46,167 nt of DNA, from the NCBI GenBank assembly GCA_947626365.1, contig CANQRW010000024.1, positions 1 through 46,167 on the forward strand, read 5' to 3'. Source of the DNA: an uncultured Lachnospiraceae bacterium. Lineage in GTDB: Bacteria; Bacillota; Clostridia; Lachnospirales; Lachnospiraceae. The notes below the pieces were generated by a model, which saw only the letters and a list, made by a program, of their open reading frames with translations, searched no databases and was not told the origin of the DNA. This document shows positions 1 through 7,650 of this stretch, in pieces. Numbering within the stretch: the first letter of the stretch is position 1; the number at the start of each line of letters is the position of its first letter. The translations under genes were made by a program, and so were the position numbers.

Positions 1-405
1 TTCCGCAAGTACGTACACGTCCTGCTCACTGACCGGGGAAGTGAATTCAGCGCCGCTCAGGACATGGAAACCGCCGCGGATGGCTCCCGCCGCACAAGGG
101 TATTCTTTTGTGACCCCATGCAGTCCGGGCAGAAGGGTACCCTGGAAAACAATCACATTGAACTGCGCTATATTCTCCCAAAACAGACGAATCTGTGGGA
201 CCTCGGACTGGTTGACCAGGACGCCCTCAACCTTGTGCTGAGCCATGTGGACTCCGCCCCTGTGGAATCCCTGGGCGGAAAAAGCCCTCTGGAATTGACC
301 GCGTTTCTCTACCCGGATCTTTACGAAAGGCTTCAGGCTTTTGGCATCCGTAAGATCGAGAGCGACCGTGTCATACTAAGGCCGTATCTTTTAAAGAAAC
401 GATAA
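1..405 (+). CDS. IS30-family transposase, C-terminal part (5' end outside window)
   Basis: The frame is open from base 1 and ends at a TAA at 403-405, giving about 134 residues. It contains the second Asp of a DDE integrase core in the string TDRGSEF (residues about 10-16) and the following Glu region NNHIELRYILPK (about residues 50-61), then the family-like ending in which a short segment about planting and target choice precedes a basic tail. This is the layout of the C-terminal half of IS30-type transposases, which cut and join their element ends. The usual motif is TDNGSEF; here Arg replaces Asn. The N-terminal helix-turn-helix and first Asp lie outside the window, so activity cannot be judged. 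IS30 versus a close relative is an inference from motif spacing. Confidence 0.8.
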   Translation, partial: FRKYVHVLLTDRGSEFSAAQDMETAADGSRRTRVFFCDPMQSGQKGTLENNHIELRYILPKQTNLWDLGLVDQDALNLVLSHVDSAPVESLGGKSPLELTAFLYPDLYERLQAFGIRKIESDRVILRPYLLKKR

Positions 406-719
406 ATACGTAGAGATGTCAGGTATCTGCCGGTAAATCGATCTGCCATTTCTATGTGGAAGTTAGTCCTACTCCTCAAAAAAGTGCCTAAATTCCGCAT
501 GGTATCGTATGCCCAAAAACAGCCCCTTTTCAGACGGCAATGAACCTTCCTGGCCTCAGCTGTAATAGTAGTTTCTACTTCTACCTGTTGTTTTTCTTTA
601 AATATCCTTTCCTGCAACACTAACGGCAACTTTTTTGCCGGAGCCTTTAGAAGTGGAAGTTAACTTTTCACTTCACTGCTTTTTTGTACTTTTTTCACTG
701 CGTGGATTCCTATTTTGTT
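406..719. other. Non-coding flank of the IS element
   Basis: No convincing gene. The decamer GTGGAAGTTA occurs twice (456-465 and 653-662). The first copy begins a 13-bp imperfect inverted repeat (454-466 with about 497-509); the second lies in a quasi-palindrome centred on GTTAAC at 659-664 with GAAGTG/CACTTC arms (650-674). One of these is likely the right terminal inverted repeat of the element, but the left end is outside the window so the exact border cannot be fixed. Confidence 0.4.
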
Positions 720-748
720 TTGTCTTTCCTATGATTATGTGGTATACT
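720..748 (+). promoter_or_regulatory. Promoter for the lipid kinase gene
   Basis: TTGTCT (720-725), a 17-bp spacer, and TATACT (743-748) form a good sigma-A type promoter 28 bp before the start codon at 777. A GGGAGG ribosome binding site follows at 766-771. Confidence 0.7.
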
Positions 749-776
749 TTACGTAGTAAACCTGTGGGAGGCCGTT

Positions 777-1700
777 ATGTACCACTTTATTATTAATCCG
801 AATGCCTGCGATGGGCGGAGTATGAAGATATGGCGGCGGGTTGAGAGACAGCTGGATCGGCTGAGCGAGAACTATGAGGCTCATGTGACGGAGAAGCCGG
901 GAGACAGCAGGCGAATCGCCAGAGAACTGACAAGCGGGAGCAGAGAACCCAGGATTATCGTGGTGATCGGAGGAGACGGCACCATGAACGAGGTGCTGGA
1001 TGGGCTCTCCTTTGGCAGTCCGGTGACAATCGGATATATTCCTGCCGGTTCCGGCAATGATCTTGCGAGGAGTCTGAAGCTGCCCAGAAGGCCGGGAAAG
1101 TGCCTGAAGAAGATTTTGAATCCCAAGTATCATAAGCAGCTGGATTACGGAGTGATTTCCTATGGAGAAGAGTCCGGACACAGGCGGTTTATGGTCAGCA
1201 GTGGAATCGGACTTGATGCTGCGGTATGCCACGATATTCTGGCCTCCAGGGTGAAACGGGGAGTCAAGAAGCTGCGTTTTGGGAAATGGCTGTACATCTT
1301 TTTGGGGATTAAGCAGCTGCTGATTGCCCGGCCGGTGAAAGGCTATCTTCTGCTGGACGGAACCCAGAAGGTGGAATTTAATCATCTGTATTTTGTGTCC
1401 GCCCACATTCACCCTTATGAAGGCGGCGGATTTAAGTTTGCGCCGGGGGCGGATCCCTGTGACGGCAGGCTGACTGTGCGGGTGGTTCATCAGGAAAGCA
1501 AGCCCAAGCTGGTGCCGATTCTTCTGGGAGCGTTAAGGGGCAGCAGAAAGAAATATCCCGGTTCCCGCATCTACACCTGCCAGGAGATGGAGGTTCATAC
1601 GGAACGGCCCATGCCGGTTCATGCGGATGGCGAGAGCTGTATGTGCCAGAAGGACATTCAGATACGCTGTATCCCCCACAGGATACGGATGATCGTGTGA
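777..1700 (+). CDS. Diacylglycerol kinase family lipid kinase (YegS/BmrU type)
   Basis: A 307-residue protein with the DAGK catalytic fold. The nucleotide-binding motif GGDGT is at residues 65-69 and is followed by the Asn-Glu pair typical of the family; GSGND at 91-95 is the second conserved loop. Members phosphorylate diacylglycerol or related lipids with ATP at the membrane, usually as lipid recycling enzymes; the true substrate here is unknown. Length matches the family (about 300). The start at 777 has GGGAGG five bases upstream and its own promoter. It precedes ispF by 126 bp on the same strand, so the two may be co-transcribed. Prediction of the family is firm, of the substrate weak. 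Confidence 0.9.
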   Translation: MYHFIINPNACDGRSMKIWRRVERQLDRLSENYEAHVTEKPGDSRRIARELTSGSREPRIIVVIGGDGTMNEVLDGLSFGSPVTIGYIPAGSGNDLARSLKLPRRPGKCLKKILNPKYHKQLDYGVISYGEESGHRRFMVSSGIGLDAAVCHDILASRVKRGVKKLRFGKWLYIFLGIKQLLIARPVKGYLLLDGTQKVEFNHLYFVSAHIHPYEGGGFKFAPGADPCDGRLTVRVVHQESKPKLVPILLGALRGSRKKYPGSRIYTCQEMEVHTERPMPVHADGESCMCQKDIQIRCIPHRIRMIV

Positions 1701-1826
1701 CCGCGAAACGGCTGCCCAGGGCAGCGGGACAATGAATATGGAACAGATGCCTCCGGCGGGGGACAATGGATTTGGAATGGTTATCCCGGGTGAGCGGGAC
1801 GATGGATAAGGAAAGGATTTTGCGAA

Positions 1827-2399
1827 ATGAGAATCGGACAGGGATATGACGTTCACCGGCTGGTAGAAGGAAGAGATCTGATACTGGGCGGTGTGAAGAT
1901 TCCTTATGAAAAGGGACTGCTGGGGCATTCCGACGCGGATGTGCTGGTTCATGCGGTAATGGACGCCCTTTTAGGGGCGGCGGCTCTGGGCGACATCGGT
2001 CAGCATTTTCCGGATACGGACCCGGCATATCAGGGGATTTCCAGCATAGAACTATTGAAACAGGTAGGTGCTCTTCTGGAAGAGCGGGGATATGTGGTTG
2101 AGAATATTGATGCTACCATTATCGCCCAGCGTCCCAAGCTGGCCGCTTACCGCTCGCAGATGGCGGAGAACATGGCGGCGGCCCTTCATCTTTCCGCGAA
2201 CCGCGTCAGTGTGAAAGCTACCACGGAAGAAGGCCTGGGATTTACGGGAAGCGGTCAGGGAATCGCTTCTCAGGCCATCGCCCTATTGACATCTGTGGAG
2301 GATTACTGTTATGATGACAGGATGAACGCCGGCTGCAGTGGATGTCCGGGCTGTCCGGTGAAGGATGACCGGATAGGCGGACGATCGGTAAGCGGATGA
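1827..2399 (+). CDS. ispF: 2-C-methyl-D-erythritol 2,4-cyclodiphosphate synthase, with extended Cys-rich tail
   Basis: Fifth step of the MEP isoprenoid pathway: cyclises CDP-ME 2-phosphate to MEcPP with loss of CMP. The zinc ligands Asp8, His10 and His42 are all present, as are the family strings [11 protein letters not shown] and [11 protein letters not shown]. Known enzymes are about 157 residues; this one is 190. The extra ~30 residues after the usual end (around VEDYCY) hold a CSGCPGC cluster and finish in residues encoded by a 15-bp tandem repeat that runs past the stop codon. The extension looks like a new C-terminus gained by reading into repeat DNA or a family-specific Cys tail; it could bind metal. 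It is the first gene of a row ispF-cysS-mrnC-rlmB, an arrangement commonly seen in part or whole in Firmicutes. Confidence 0.95.
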   Translation: MRIGQGYDVHRLVEGRDLILGGVKIPYEKGLLGHSDADVLVHAVMDALLGAAALGDIGQHFPDTDPAYQGISSIELLKQVGALLEERGYVVENIDATIIAQRPKLAAYRSQMAENMAAALHLSANRVSVKATTEEGLGFTGSGQGIASQAIALLTSVEDYCYDDRMNAGCSGCPGCPVKDDRIGGRSVSG

Positions 2400-2500
2400 C
2401 CGGACAGGCAGATAACCGGCAGAGGATGACCGGTAAGCAGATGACCGGACAGGCAGATAATCGGCAGGAGGACGACCGAAAGGCAGAGTAGCCGATGACG
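2364..2500. repeat. 15-bp degenerate tandem repeat at the ispF-cysS junction
   Basis: About nine units of 14-16 bp resembling GATGACCGGACAGGCA, alternating with variants such as GATAACCGGCAGAG and GATGACCGGTAAGCA. A 45-bp higher-order unit (three 15-mers) is repeated almost exactly at about 2395-2439 and 2440-2485. The array begins inside ispF, supplies its last residues and its stop codon, and fills most of the gap before cysS. A second, purine-rich repetition (CAGCAGAACAG at about 2560 and CAGCAGAACAG at 2578) lies just before the cysS ribosome binding site. Confidence 0.8.
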
Positions 2501-2612
2501 GGACAGTGTGCCTCAGAGACGGGCCGCGGCAGGCGCAGCGGCAGAGATGGGAAGAGACGGCAGCAGAACAGAGATGACAGCAGAACAGTGATGAGAGGAG
2601 AGCAGAAATCCA

Positions 2613-4121
2613 ATGAAAATATTTAACACATTGAGCAGGAGGAAAGAGGAGTTTGTACCCCTGGAGCCGGGGAAAGTGAAGATGTATGTCTGCGGCCCCA
2701 CGGTTTACAATTATATCCATATCGGAAACGCCAGGCCCATGATCATCTTCGACACAGTGCGGAGATATTTTGAGTATAAGGGTTATGACGTGAACTATGT
2801 ATCCAATTTTACGGATGTGGACGACAAGATCATCAATAAGGCCAATGAGGAGGGCGTAGACGCCTCTGTAATCTCTGAGCGGTTTATCGCAGAGTGCAAG
2901 AAAGACATGGCGGGACTGAACGTGAAGCCGGCTACCACCCATCCCCAGGCTACTCAGGAGATTCCGGGTATGCTGGATATGATCAGCACGCTGATCGAGA
3001 AGGGCCACGCTTATGCGGCGGAGGACGGAACGGTGTATTTCCGCACGTCTTCTTTTAAGGAATACGGCAAGCTGTCCCACAAGAATCTGGATGAGCTTCA
3101 GTCTGGTTTCCGGGAGATTAAGGTGACCGGAGAGGAAGGCAAGGAGTCGGCGGCGGATTTTGTGCTGTGGAAGCCGAAGAAGGAGGGGGAGCCCTACTGG
3201 GATTCGCCCTGGTGCCAGGGCCGTCCCGGCTGGCATATCGAGTGCTCCGTTATGGCCAAGCGCTATCTGGGAGATGAGATCGATATTCACGCAGGCGGCG
3301 AGGATCTGATCTTCCCTCACCACGAGAATGAGATTGCCCAGAGCGAGTGCGCCAACGGCAAGCCCTTCGCGAAATACTGGATGCACAATGGTTTCCTGAA
3401 TATTGATAATAAGAAGATGTCCAAATCCCTGAACAATTTCTTTACGGTCAGGGAGATCAGTGAGAAATACGACCTGCAGGTGCTGCGTTTCTTCATGCTC
3501 AGCGCCCACTACCGCAGCCCCCTGAATTTCAGCGCGGAGCTGATGGAGGCTTCCAGAAATGGCTTGGAGCGGATCCGCACGGCGGCGGAGAAGCTGAGAG
3601 AGCTGGAAGGCAGGGCGAAAGACCAGGGCTCCGGCAACACCGGGACCGGAACCGCCGCTTCCGGAGATGGAGCTATGCTCGAAGCTGAGGCTGCCGGCGC
3701 TATGACTAAGGCTGAGACTGCCGGCGCTATGACCGAAGCGGAGACAGCAGGCGTAACGCAGGCGAAGGAGCTGGTCGCTAAGTTTGAGGCGGCTATGGAT
3801 GACGATTTCAACACGGCAGATGCGGTTTCTGCCATCTTTGAGCTGGTGAAGCTGAGTAATTCCACTGCGGATGAGAACAGCAGTAAAGCCTATGTGACAT
3901 ATCTTAAAGAGACCATTGAGAAGCTGTGCGGCGTCATGGGAATCGTCACGGAGGTAAAAGCGGAGGCTTTGGATGAGGAGATCGAGGCTCTGATCCAGGC
4001 CCGCCAGCAGGCCCGGAAAGAGAAGAATTACGCCCTGGCAGATGAGATTCGGGGCAGGCTTTCCGGCATGGGCATTATCCTGGAAGATACCAGGGAAGGC
4101 GTCAAATGGAAGAGGGCCTGA
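2613..4121 (+). CDS. cysS: Cysteinyl-tRNA synthetase, with in-frame repeat insertion
   Basis: Charges tRNA-Cys with cysteine. Class I signatures are clear: zinc-ligand Cys27, HIGN at residues 36-39 and KMSKS at 268-272. The 502-residue length is longer than the usual ~465 because of a low-complexity segment near residues 340-385 placed between the catalytic/stem-contact part and the C-terminal helical domain. This segment includes three 9-residue units of the form GAMxxAExA (residues 353-379), encoded by a 27-bp tandem repeat at 3669-3749. The insertion lies where family members have a variable linker, so activity is probably kept. The start is preceded by GAGGAGAG. The gene sits between ispF and mrnC; the mrnC start is 2 bp after the stop, so translation is likely coupled. 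No T-box leader was found upstream. Confidence 0.96.
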   Translation: MKIFNTLSRRKEEFVPLEPGKVKMYVCGPTVYNYIHIGNARPMIIFDTVRRYFEYKGYDVNYVSNFTDVDDKIINKANEEGVDASVISERFIAECKKDMAGLNVKPATTHPQATQEIPGMLDMISTLIEKGHAYAAEDGTVYFRTSSFKEYGKLSHKNLDELQSGFREIKVTGEEGKESAADFVLWKPKKEGEPYWDSPWCQGRPGWHIECSVMAKRYLGDEIDIHAGGEDLIFPHHENEIAQSECANGKPFAKYWMHNGFLNIDNKKMSKSLNNFFTVREISEKYDLQVLRFFMLSAHYRSPLNFSAELMEASRNGLERIRTAAEKLRELEGRAKDQGSGNTGTGTAASGDGAMLEAEAAGAMTKAETAGAMTEAETAGVTQAKELVAKFEAAMDDDFNTADAVSAIFELVKLSNSTADENSSKAYVTYLKETIEKLCGVMGIVTEVKAEALDEEIEALIQARQQARKEKNYALADEIRGRLSGMGIILEDTREGVKWKRA

Positions 4122-4122
4122 T

Positions 4123-4659
4123 ATGGGAGAGGATACGAAGGTGAGCGAAAGCGTATATGGCGGAGAATCGGGCCGGCAGGCCGCCGGAGGCATTCCGGAA
4201 CAGGTTCAGGAAAGCCGGCAGACGGCAGGAAGGGATTCCTGGCAGTATTTCAAGGACACGTTTCATCTTCATAAGATGGATGCCGCCGCCTATTCGCCCC
4301 TTGTTCTGGCCTATATCGGGGACGCGGTCTATGAGGCGGTGATCCGCACGCTTACGGTGGCCCACGGCAATATGCAGGTGAATAAGATGCACCGCCATGA
4401 TGCGGGTCTTCTGAAGGCCTCGGCCCAGGCGGAGATGATCCGGCTTCTGGAGCCGGATCTGACAGAGGAGGAGGAAGCCGTCTATAAGAGAGGCAGAAAC
4501 GCCAAATCTGTCACCAGCGCCAAGAACGCTACTATGATCGATTACCGGAGGGCTACGGGTTTTGAGACGCTTCTGGGATATCTGTATCTTCAGGAGAGGT
4601 TTGAGCGGATGACCGATCTGATTGCCATGGGGCTTGAGAGAATCGGCGAGAAACAGTGA
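4123..4659 (+). CDS. mrnC: Mini-ribonuclease III
   Basis: A 178-residue protein of the RNase III catalytic-domain-only family that trims 23S rRNA precursor ends in Gram-positive bacteria. The core starts near residue 52 (MDAAAYSPLVLAYIGDAVYE) with the catalytic Asp in GDAVYE (residue 67) and ends with the typical ATGFETLLGYLYL segment carrying the second acidic residue. No double-stranded-RNA-binding domain is present, as expected. The chosen ATG at 4123 lies 2 bp after cysS and has AGAGGG upstream at 4111-4116, giving a ~50-residue polar N-terminal extension that the family usually lacks; a start closer to the core cannot be excluded. Adjacent to cysS and rlmB, the usual neighbours. Confidence 0.92.
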   Translation: MGEDTKVSESVYGGESGRQAAGGIPEQVQESRQTAGRDSWQYFKDTFHLHKMDAAAYSPLVLAYIGDAVYEAVIRTLTVAHGNMQVNKMHRHDAGLLKASAQAEMIRLLEPDLTEEEEAVYKRGRNAKSVTSAKNATMIDYRRATGFETLLGYLYLQERFERMTDLIAMGLERIGEKQ

Positions 4660-4686
4660 CCGGATTTCATAAAGGAGATCTGCGTC

Positions 4687-4802
4687 AGACAGAAGAATTG
4701 CGGCAGAATGTTTCGTACCGGACAGAAGAATTGCGGCAGGAAGTTTTGCACCGGACAGAAGAACTGTGGCGGGAAGTTTTGCGTCAGGCAGGAGATTTGC
4801 GG
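4687..4802. repeat. 33-bp tandem repeat before rlmB
   Basis: Three full units at 4687-4719, 4720-4752 and 4753-4785 plus a diverged partial fourth unit to about 4802. The unit reads GGACAGAAGAATTGCGGCAG followed by GAAGTTTTGCACC. The fourth partial unit contains the AGGAG that most likely serves as the rlmB ribosome binding site. Confidence 0.85.
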
Positions 4803-4807
4803 ATAAT

Positions 4808-5593
4808 ATGAATGAGAAGAGTTTAGACAGCAGGATTTTGGATGATGGGGAGACGGACCGTCAGCTGGTGGAAGGAAGAAACGCGGTGCTGGAGGCATTC
4901 CGCTCCGGCAAGACTGTAGACAGGCTGTATGTACTGGACGGATGTAAGGACGGGCCGGTGCAGACCATTGTCCGTGAGGCAAGAAAGCACGATACGATCA
5001 TCAGTTTTGTGTCCAGGGAGCGTCTGGATCAGCTTTCCCAGACCGGACGCCATCAGGGCGTCATCGCCCAGACGGCTGCCTATGAGTATTCCACGGTGGA
5101 AGATATTCTGGAGAGAGCCAGACAGAAGGGAGAGGCGCCATTTCTTATTCTGCTGGACGGTATCGAGGATCCCCATAATCTGGGAGCTATTATCCGGACG
5201 GCCAATCAGGCAGGTGCCCACGGGGTTATCATTCCCAAACGAAGGGCCGTGGGCCTTACGGCAGTGGTGGCGAGGACTTCCGCCGGCGCCCTGAATTACA
5301 CGCCGGTTGCCAAGGTGACCAATCTGACGGCGGCGATTCAGCGGCTGAAGAAGGAAGGGATATGGTTCGTCTGCGCCGATATGGACGGAGAGCTGATGTA
5401 CCGGCAGAATCTGACCGGCCCTATTGGACTGGTGGTGGGAAGCGAGGGAGAAGGCGTCAGCAAGCTGGTTCGTGAGAACTGCGATATGACGGCGGCTATT
5501 CCCATGAAAGGAGACATTGATTCCCTGAACGCATCGGTGGCGGCGGGAATCCTGGCATACGAGATCGTGCGCCAGAGGATGTCGGCAGGGTGA
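4808..5593 (+). CDS. rlmB: 23S rRNA (guanosine-2'-O-)-methyltransferase, SpoU/TrmH family
   Basis: Methylates the ribose of a guanosine in the 23S rRNA peptidyl-transferase region using S-adenosylmethionine. The three SPOUT trefoil-knot motifs are present in order: the Asn/Arg motif LLDGIEDPHNLGAIIRTA, the GLVVGSEGEGVSKLV motif and the Ser/Asn motif IDSLNASVAAGILAYE near the end. An N-terminal RNA-binding substrate domain starts with VEGRNAVLEAF. I chose ATG 4808 (261 residues); a GTG at 4766 would add 14 residues, but these would be coded by the tandem repeat. AGGAG at 4790-4794 is the likely ribosome binding site, 13 bp before the start, which is long. Neighbour of cysS-mrnC as in many Firmicutes. 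Confidence 0.93.
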   Translation: MNEKSLDSRILDDGETDRQLVEGRNAVLEAFRSGKTVDRLYVLDGCKDGPVQTIVREARKHDTIISFVSRERLDQLSQTGRHQGVIAQTAAYEYSTVEDILERARQKGEAPFLILLDGIEDPHNLGAIIRTANQAGAHGVIIPKRRAVGLTAVVARTSAGALNYTPVAKVTNLTAAIQRLKKEGIWFVCADMDGELMYRQNLTGPIGLVVGSEGEGVSKLVRENCDMTAAIPMKGDIDSLNASVAAGILAYEIVRQRMSAG

Positions 5594-5643
5594 TTCCTCC
5601 CCAAATATCCCGAAGGTTGCCGGACAGGACAGATTTTGGCGCA

Positions 5644-5704
5644 GACGATCGGAAAAATAATCGTCAGGCATATTTTCTTCGCGAACTGAGATACTAGAAG
5701 TATC
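5644..5704. promoter_or_regulatory. Two short inverted repeats in the rlmB-ldh gap
   Basis: GACGAT (5644-5649) pairs with ATCGTC (5660-5665), and GATACT (5690-5695) pairs with AGTATC (5699-5704) across three bases. The second is 23 bp before the ldh start and could be an operator. Neither matches a Rex site that I recognise, and no strong promoter was found here. Confidence 0.3.
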
Positions 5705-5727
5705 AAAGCAGGAAGAGAGGTCTGAGG

Positions 5728-6684
5728 ATGGTTAACGATAAGCGGAAGGTAGTTCTGGTGGGAGCAGGTATGGTGGGCATGAGCTACGCCTACTGCCTGG
5801 TGAATCAGAGCGTGTGCAATGAGCTGGTGTTGATCGATATTGACAGAAAACGAGCGGAAGGCGAGGCTATGGATTTAAACCATGGCCTTGCCTTTGCTGC
5901 TGCTAATATGAAAATATTTGCGGGAGATTATGAGGACTGCCGGGACGCGGATATGGTGGTGATCTGTGCCGGCGCCGCTCAGAAGCCGGGAGAAACCCGG
6001 CTGGATCTTCTGAAGCGGAACGCGGCGGTGTTCCGTTCCATCATCGAACCGGTAACCGCCTCGGGATTTGACGGGATTTTCCTGGTAGCTACTAATCCTG
6101 TAGATGTGATGACCAGGATTACCTACGCCCTGTCCGGTTTTAATCCCCGCAGGGTTTTGGGAAGCGGCACGGCCCTGGATACGGCGCGCCTGCGGTATCT
6201 TCTGGGCGAATACCTGCGTGTGGATCCCAGAAATATCCATGCCTATGTCATAGGAGAGCACGGAGACAGCGAATTTGTGCCCTGGAGCCAGGCTCTTCTG
6301 GCCACCAAGCCCATTGTAGAGATGTGTGACGAACTTTGCGACGGTCAGGACGAGATCTGCGTGGACCGGCTCAACGATATTGTGGCCCAGGTACAGGGCG
6401 CCGCTTACAAGATCATCGAGGCCAAGCGGGCCACCTACTACGGAATCGGCATGGCCATGACCAGGATTACCAGGGCTATTTTAAATGACGAGAACAGCGT
6501 TCTCACCGTGTCCGCCATGCTGCGGGGCGAATACGGACAGACCGATGTGTTTGCGGGAGTTCCCTGCATCATCAACCGAAACGGGATTCAGCGGGTGCTG
6601 GAATTATCCCTGAATCAGGAGGAACGGGAGAAAATGGACCGCTCCTGCCGGATACTCAGGGACAGCTATGACCAGATGCGGTGA
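5728..6684 (+). CDS. ldh: L-lactate dehydrogenase
   Basis: Interconverts pyruvate/NADH and L-lactate/NAD+. The 318-residue protein opens with the NAD-binding loop VLVGAGMVGMSYAY, followed by VLIDID where the acidic residue selects NADH, then ATNPVDVMT and the catalytic IGEHGDSEFVPWS with the active-site His. The loop CAGAAQKPGETRLDLLKRN carries Gln at the specificity position (GAAQKPGETR), typical of LDH, whereas malate dehydrogenases carry Arg there. Start at 5728 follows AGGAAGAGAGG. It stands alone between rlmB and the macrodomain gene and gives the cell a route to dispose of fermentation electrons. Confidence 0.94.
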   Translation: MVNDKRKVVLVGAGMVGMSYAYCLVNQSVCNELVLIDIDRKRAEGEAMDLNHGLAFAAANMKIFAGDYEDCRDADMVVICAGAAQKPGETRLDLLKRNAAVFRSIIEPVTASGFDGIFLVATNPVDVMTRITYALSGFNPRRVLGSGTALDTARLRYLLGEYLRVDPRNIHAYVIGEHGDSEFVPWSQALLATKPIVEMCDELCDGQDEICVDRLNDIVAQVQGAAYKIIEAKRATYYGIGMAMTRITRAILNDENSVLTVSAMLRGEYGQTDVFAGVPCIINRNGIQRVLELSLNQEEREKMDRSCRILRDSYDQMR

Positions 6685-6713
6685 AAATGTCTCTGAAAAA
6701 TTAAACAAGACTC

Positions 6714-6742
6714 TTGTTAGCAGTGCGCAAAAGTGTTAAAAT
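6714..6742 (+). promoter_or_regulatory. Promoter for the macrodomain gene
   Basis: TTGTTA (6714-6719), 17-bp spacer, TAAAAT (6737-6742). Transcription would start about 55 bp before the ATG at 6807. Confidence 0.65.
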
Positions 6743-6806
6743 ATATCGTGAGGAAGTATCTGTTAACAAATGTTTTTATGGTGCGCATACTTGGGGAGGC
6801 GTCATT

Positions 6807-7586
6807 ATGAAACAAAAAGAAAGGAGAAAGTATCTCATTGAGGAGCTGCTGAAGGAGCAGCCGCAGTATGGAAAGATCCAGGTTCCGAAGGGGGAGACGG
6901 ACCAGAGGAATCTCCTCAGGTCGCTGATGAATCTGAGACCGGCGGGGGAGATGAATCAGGTGTTCCTGGATGTGCAGGATGAATATCTGCGGGAGGAGAT
7001 CAGGGAGAAGGGGATTACGGATTTTGCGGAGCTGAAACCGGCGGCAAGAGGCATCTATCTGTGGCAGGGCGATATTACGACACTGAAGTGCGATGCCATA
7101 GTGAATGCGGCCAACCGGGGTATGACGGGATGTTATTATCCCATGCACACATGTATTGATAATTGTATTCATACCTATGCCGGCATTCAGCTGAGGCTGG
7201 AATGCGCGGAGATTATGGAAAAGCAGGGACATGAGGAGGAGCCGGGCCGTGCCAAGATCACTTCGGCCTACAATCTTCCCAGCACCTATATCATTCACAC
7301 GGTAGGGCCGGTCGTCATCGGCCAGCTGACGGATGAGGATGAGGCGCTGCTGACTTCCTGCTATGAATCCTGCCTGGAGCTGGCCCATGCGAAGGGTGTG
7401 AAAAGCCTTGCCTTCTGCTGCATCTCTACGGGAGAGTTCCATTTCCCCAATGAGAAGGCCGCGGAGATCGCCGTCAGGACGGTGAAGCGTTATCTGGCCG
7501 GCGAGGGGAAAGGCATGAAGGTTATTTTTGACGTGTACCAGGATGAAGATTATGATATTTATCACAGACTGCTGAGAATGTCCTGA
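6807..7586 (+). CDS. Zinc-type macrodomain protein (protein-ADP-ribose hydrolase)
   Basis: A 259-residue protein with an N-terminal helical extension (about 80 residues) followed by a macrodomain. The ADP-ribose binding strings are present: WQGDITTLKCDAIVNAANRGMTG split across the binding loop, and ISTGEFHFPN near the phosphate loop. The segment GCYYPMHTCIDNCIHTYAG carries the conserved Cys and His residues that bind a structural or catalytic zinc in the Zn-macro group known from Staphylococcus and Streptococcus. Those proteins remove ADP-ribose from modified proteins. In those species the gene often sits with a sirtuin (SirTM) and lipoylation genes; no such partner is seen here. ATG 6807 has GGGGAGG at 6793-6799; a longer frame beginning upstream lacks a good start. 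Confidence 0.88.
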   Translation: MKQKERRKYLIEELLKEQPQYGKIQVPKGETDQRNLLRSLMNLRPAGEMNQVFLDVQDEYLREEIREKGITDFAELKPAARGIYLWQGDITTLKCDAIVNAANRGMTGCYYPMHTCIDNCIHTYAGIQLRLECAEIMEKQGHEEEPGRAKITSAYNLPSTYIIHTVGPVVIGQLTDEDEALLTSCYESCLELAHAKGVKSLAFCCISTGEFHFPNEKAAEIAVRTVKRYLAGEGKGMKVIFDVYQDEDYDIYHRLLRMS

Positions 7587-7650
7587 CGGGACGGCCGCGG
7601 CAGCTGCGGAAGAAATAAAAATATGAAATACTGTCCGAAAGGTGAAGAAC

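Noticed and set aside
2400-2612. T-box leader for cysS
   Set aside because: No T-box core (GGGTGGNACCGCG-type) and no specifier or terminator structure; the gap is mostly tandem repeat. The same check before glnS was also negative.
2283-4193. A 636-codon open frame opposite cysS and the ispF repeat
   Set aside because: Antisense of a well-identified gene; repetitive C-terminus comes from the tandem repeat; no start signals.
4766-4807. GTG start for rlmB giving 14 extra residues
   Set aside because: These codons lie in the 33-bp repeat and no ribosome binding site precedes them; ATG 4808 is better.
5690-5704. Rex operator before ldh
   Set aside because: The palindrome GATACT-AGA-AGTATC does not resemble the Rex pattern TTGTGA...TCACAA; kept only as an unassigned inverted repeat.
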